A stretch of 64,000 nucleotides of DNA from an uncultured Lachnospiraceae bacterium (GTDB lineage: Bacteria > Bacillota > Clostridia > Lachnospirales > Lachnospiraceae). The notes under the pieces are model-generated. The model had not been told where the DNA came from. It made no database searches and saw nothing but the letters and a program-made list of their open reading frames with translations. Shown piece by piece: positions 63,344-64,000 of this stretch. A program made the position numbers and the translations under genes. The DNA lies in the NCBI GenBank assembly GCA_902779575.1, contig CACZBW010000008.1:1-64000 (forward strand), read 5' to 3'. Every line of letters begins with the position of its first letter. Within the stretch, counting starts at the first letter, position 1.

Positions 63344-63358
63344 TTAACGAATTGTTAA
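63344..63358. promoter_or_regulatory. Near-palindrome in a divergent promoter region
   Basis: TTAACGAATTGTTAA in the AT-rich 202-base gap between two divergent surface-polymer genes. Possibly an operator controlling both; no regulator is visible. Confidence 0.35.
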
Positions 63359-63502
63359 TATAAATAAGAAGAGCAGCGAAAAGTTGTAACAGGATTATGA
63401 CGTCCGCCGGATCATCCTGCCATGTATATCCATGGGGGCAGGATCTGCGGGCAGTGCTTTGGCGCTGTACTCATATTATAATATATTATCGGAACGGTGG
63501 CT

Positions 63503-64000
63503 ATGAACATCTATCTGACAAAAATAAAAGAATTACTCAAAAACACCCCCATACGCCCGCTCTACTGGAAGCTGCGCAATCTGCCTCCTTTCAGACAGAT
63601 CCGCAGGGCGCTGAACATGCGTCAGAGGGACCTGCGCTACGGCAGGCAGTTTCCGGCCTATTACGCCCACTACGCGGACCGGCCGCTCGACAGGCGGAAA
63701 GTCATTTTCGTCGAAGACCGCTATGACAGCCTGAGCGATAATTTCCGTCTTCTTTACAACGACCTGACCGCCAGCGGAAAATACAGAATCCACGTTCATT
63801 TTCTCCATCAGTTTTCCGTACCGAGGGAGGAATATGAGCGTAATTGCTGTGCCCTTCTGGCAGACGCGGCAACCGCGAAGTACATCTTCCTCAACGACGC
63901 TTCGCCCGTGATCGGCTGTGTGGCCCTCCGTCCGGAGACGATCGTGACGCAGCTCTGGCACGGCTGCGGCGCATTCAAAAAATTCGGCGCCAGCACAGAG
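63503..64000 (+). CDS. CDP-glycerol glycerophosphotransferase-like enzyme, partial
   Basis: The start of a gene cut by the window end (166 codons shown). The start MNIYLTKIKELLKNTPIRPL is followed by IFVEDRYDSLSDNFRLLYNDL and IVTQLWHGCGAFKKFGAS, the same family motif as in the minus-strand gene at 60607. The ATG at 63503 has a GGTGG 3-4 bases before it, a weak site. Confidence 0.8.
   Translation, partial: MNIYLTKIKELLKNTPIRPLYWKLRNLPPFRQIRRALNMRQRDLRYGRQFPAYYAHYADRPLDRRKVIFVEDRYDSLSDNFRLLYNDLTASGKYRIHVHFLHQFSVPREEYERNCCALLADAATAKYIFLNDASPVIGCVALRPETIVTQLWHGCGAFKKFGASTE

Overview
The window reads as chromosomal DNA of a low-redundancy, moderately GC-rich Clostridia, most likely a Lachnospiraceae member. 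The reasons are the gene content (clpC, radA, clustered pur and pyr genes with a type 1B PyrD/PyrK pair, DUF4364, VanZ, SleB-type hydrolase, paired YkuD L,D-transpeptidases), strong AGGAGG-type ribosome binding sites, clear TTGACA/TATAAT promoters and Rho-independent terminators. No rRNA, insertion sequence, phage module or CRISPR array is visible. One tRNA (Trp) is present. The organism assignment is inference.

Layout. 1-7.5 kb: a LysR regulator, a NhaC-type antiporter, an alpha/beta hydrolase, and an operon of a surface NEW3-repeat protein plus an ABC ATPase and permease. 7.6-12.8 kb: a loosely packed accessory stretch (ANT(6)-like nucleotidyltransferase, FlaR-like P-loop protein, DUF5131 protein with a SPASM-like cysteine tail, small K+ channel, Ogt, DUF5680 protein and gene debris) ending at tRNA-Trp. 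13.2-24.4 kb: an esterase, then on the minus strand purE-purM-purN-purD, a cadherin-like membrane protein, clpC, a small conserved protein and radA. 24.4-34.3 kb, minus strand: a Na/Pi cotransporter, small membrane proteins, and the pyrimidine set pyrC-pyrF-pyrK-pyrD-pyrE behind a polysaccharide deacetylase. 34.6-37.8 kb, plus strand: radical SAM protein, DUF4364, and an SPFH plus ribbon-helix-helix pair. 37.9-51.8 kb, minus strand: SleB hydrolase, TrmH methyltransferase, phosphofructokinase, citrate synthase, YbaK, ArsR, HAD phosphatase, two L,D-transpeptidases and a zinc-ribbon membrane protein. 52-55.2 kb: convergent telA and xpaC. 55.3-60.5 kb: the livKHMGF branched-chain amino acid transporter. 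60.6-64 kb: start of a surface-polymer cluster (two CDP-glycerol glycerophosphotransferase-like genes and a pyruvyltransferase) that continues beyond the window.

How it fits together. Two nucleotide pathways (IMP branch and UMP) are nearly complete locally. A second theme is the cell envelope: deacetylase, SleB hydrolase, two L,D-transpeptidases, TelA/XpaC and teichoic-acid-like polymer genes. The SleB hydrolase promoter carries an exact TGTAAT-N5-TGTAAT direct repeat, the known WalR box pattern.

Most notable observations: tandem repeats of three different unit lengths (54, 36, 77 bp) filling three gaps of the pyr gene cluster, and low-complexity insertions inside RadA, PyrC and PyrF; a DUF5131 protein with a SPASM-like tail; tandem TGATATCA palindromes at an SPFH/ribbon-helix-helix promoter; structured leaders before purE and the antiporter; and a deletion-chimera ORF beside DUF5680. 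I found no single convincing new multi-gene system; the rest is largely housekeeping.
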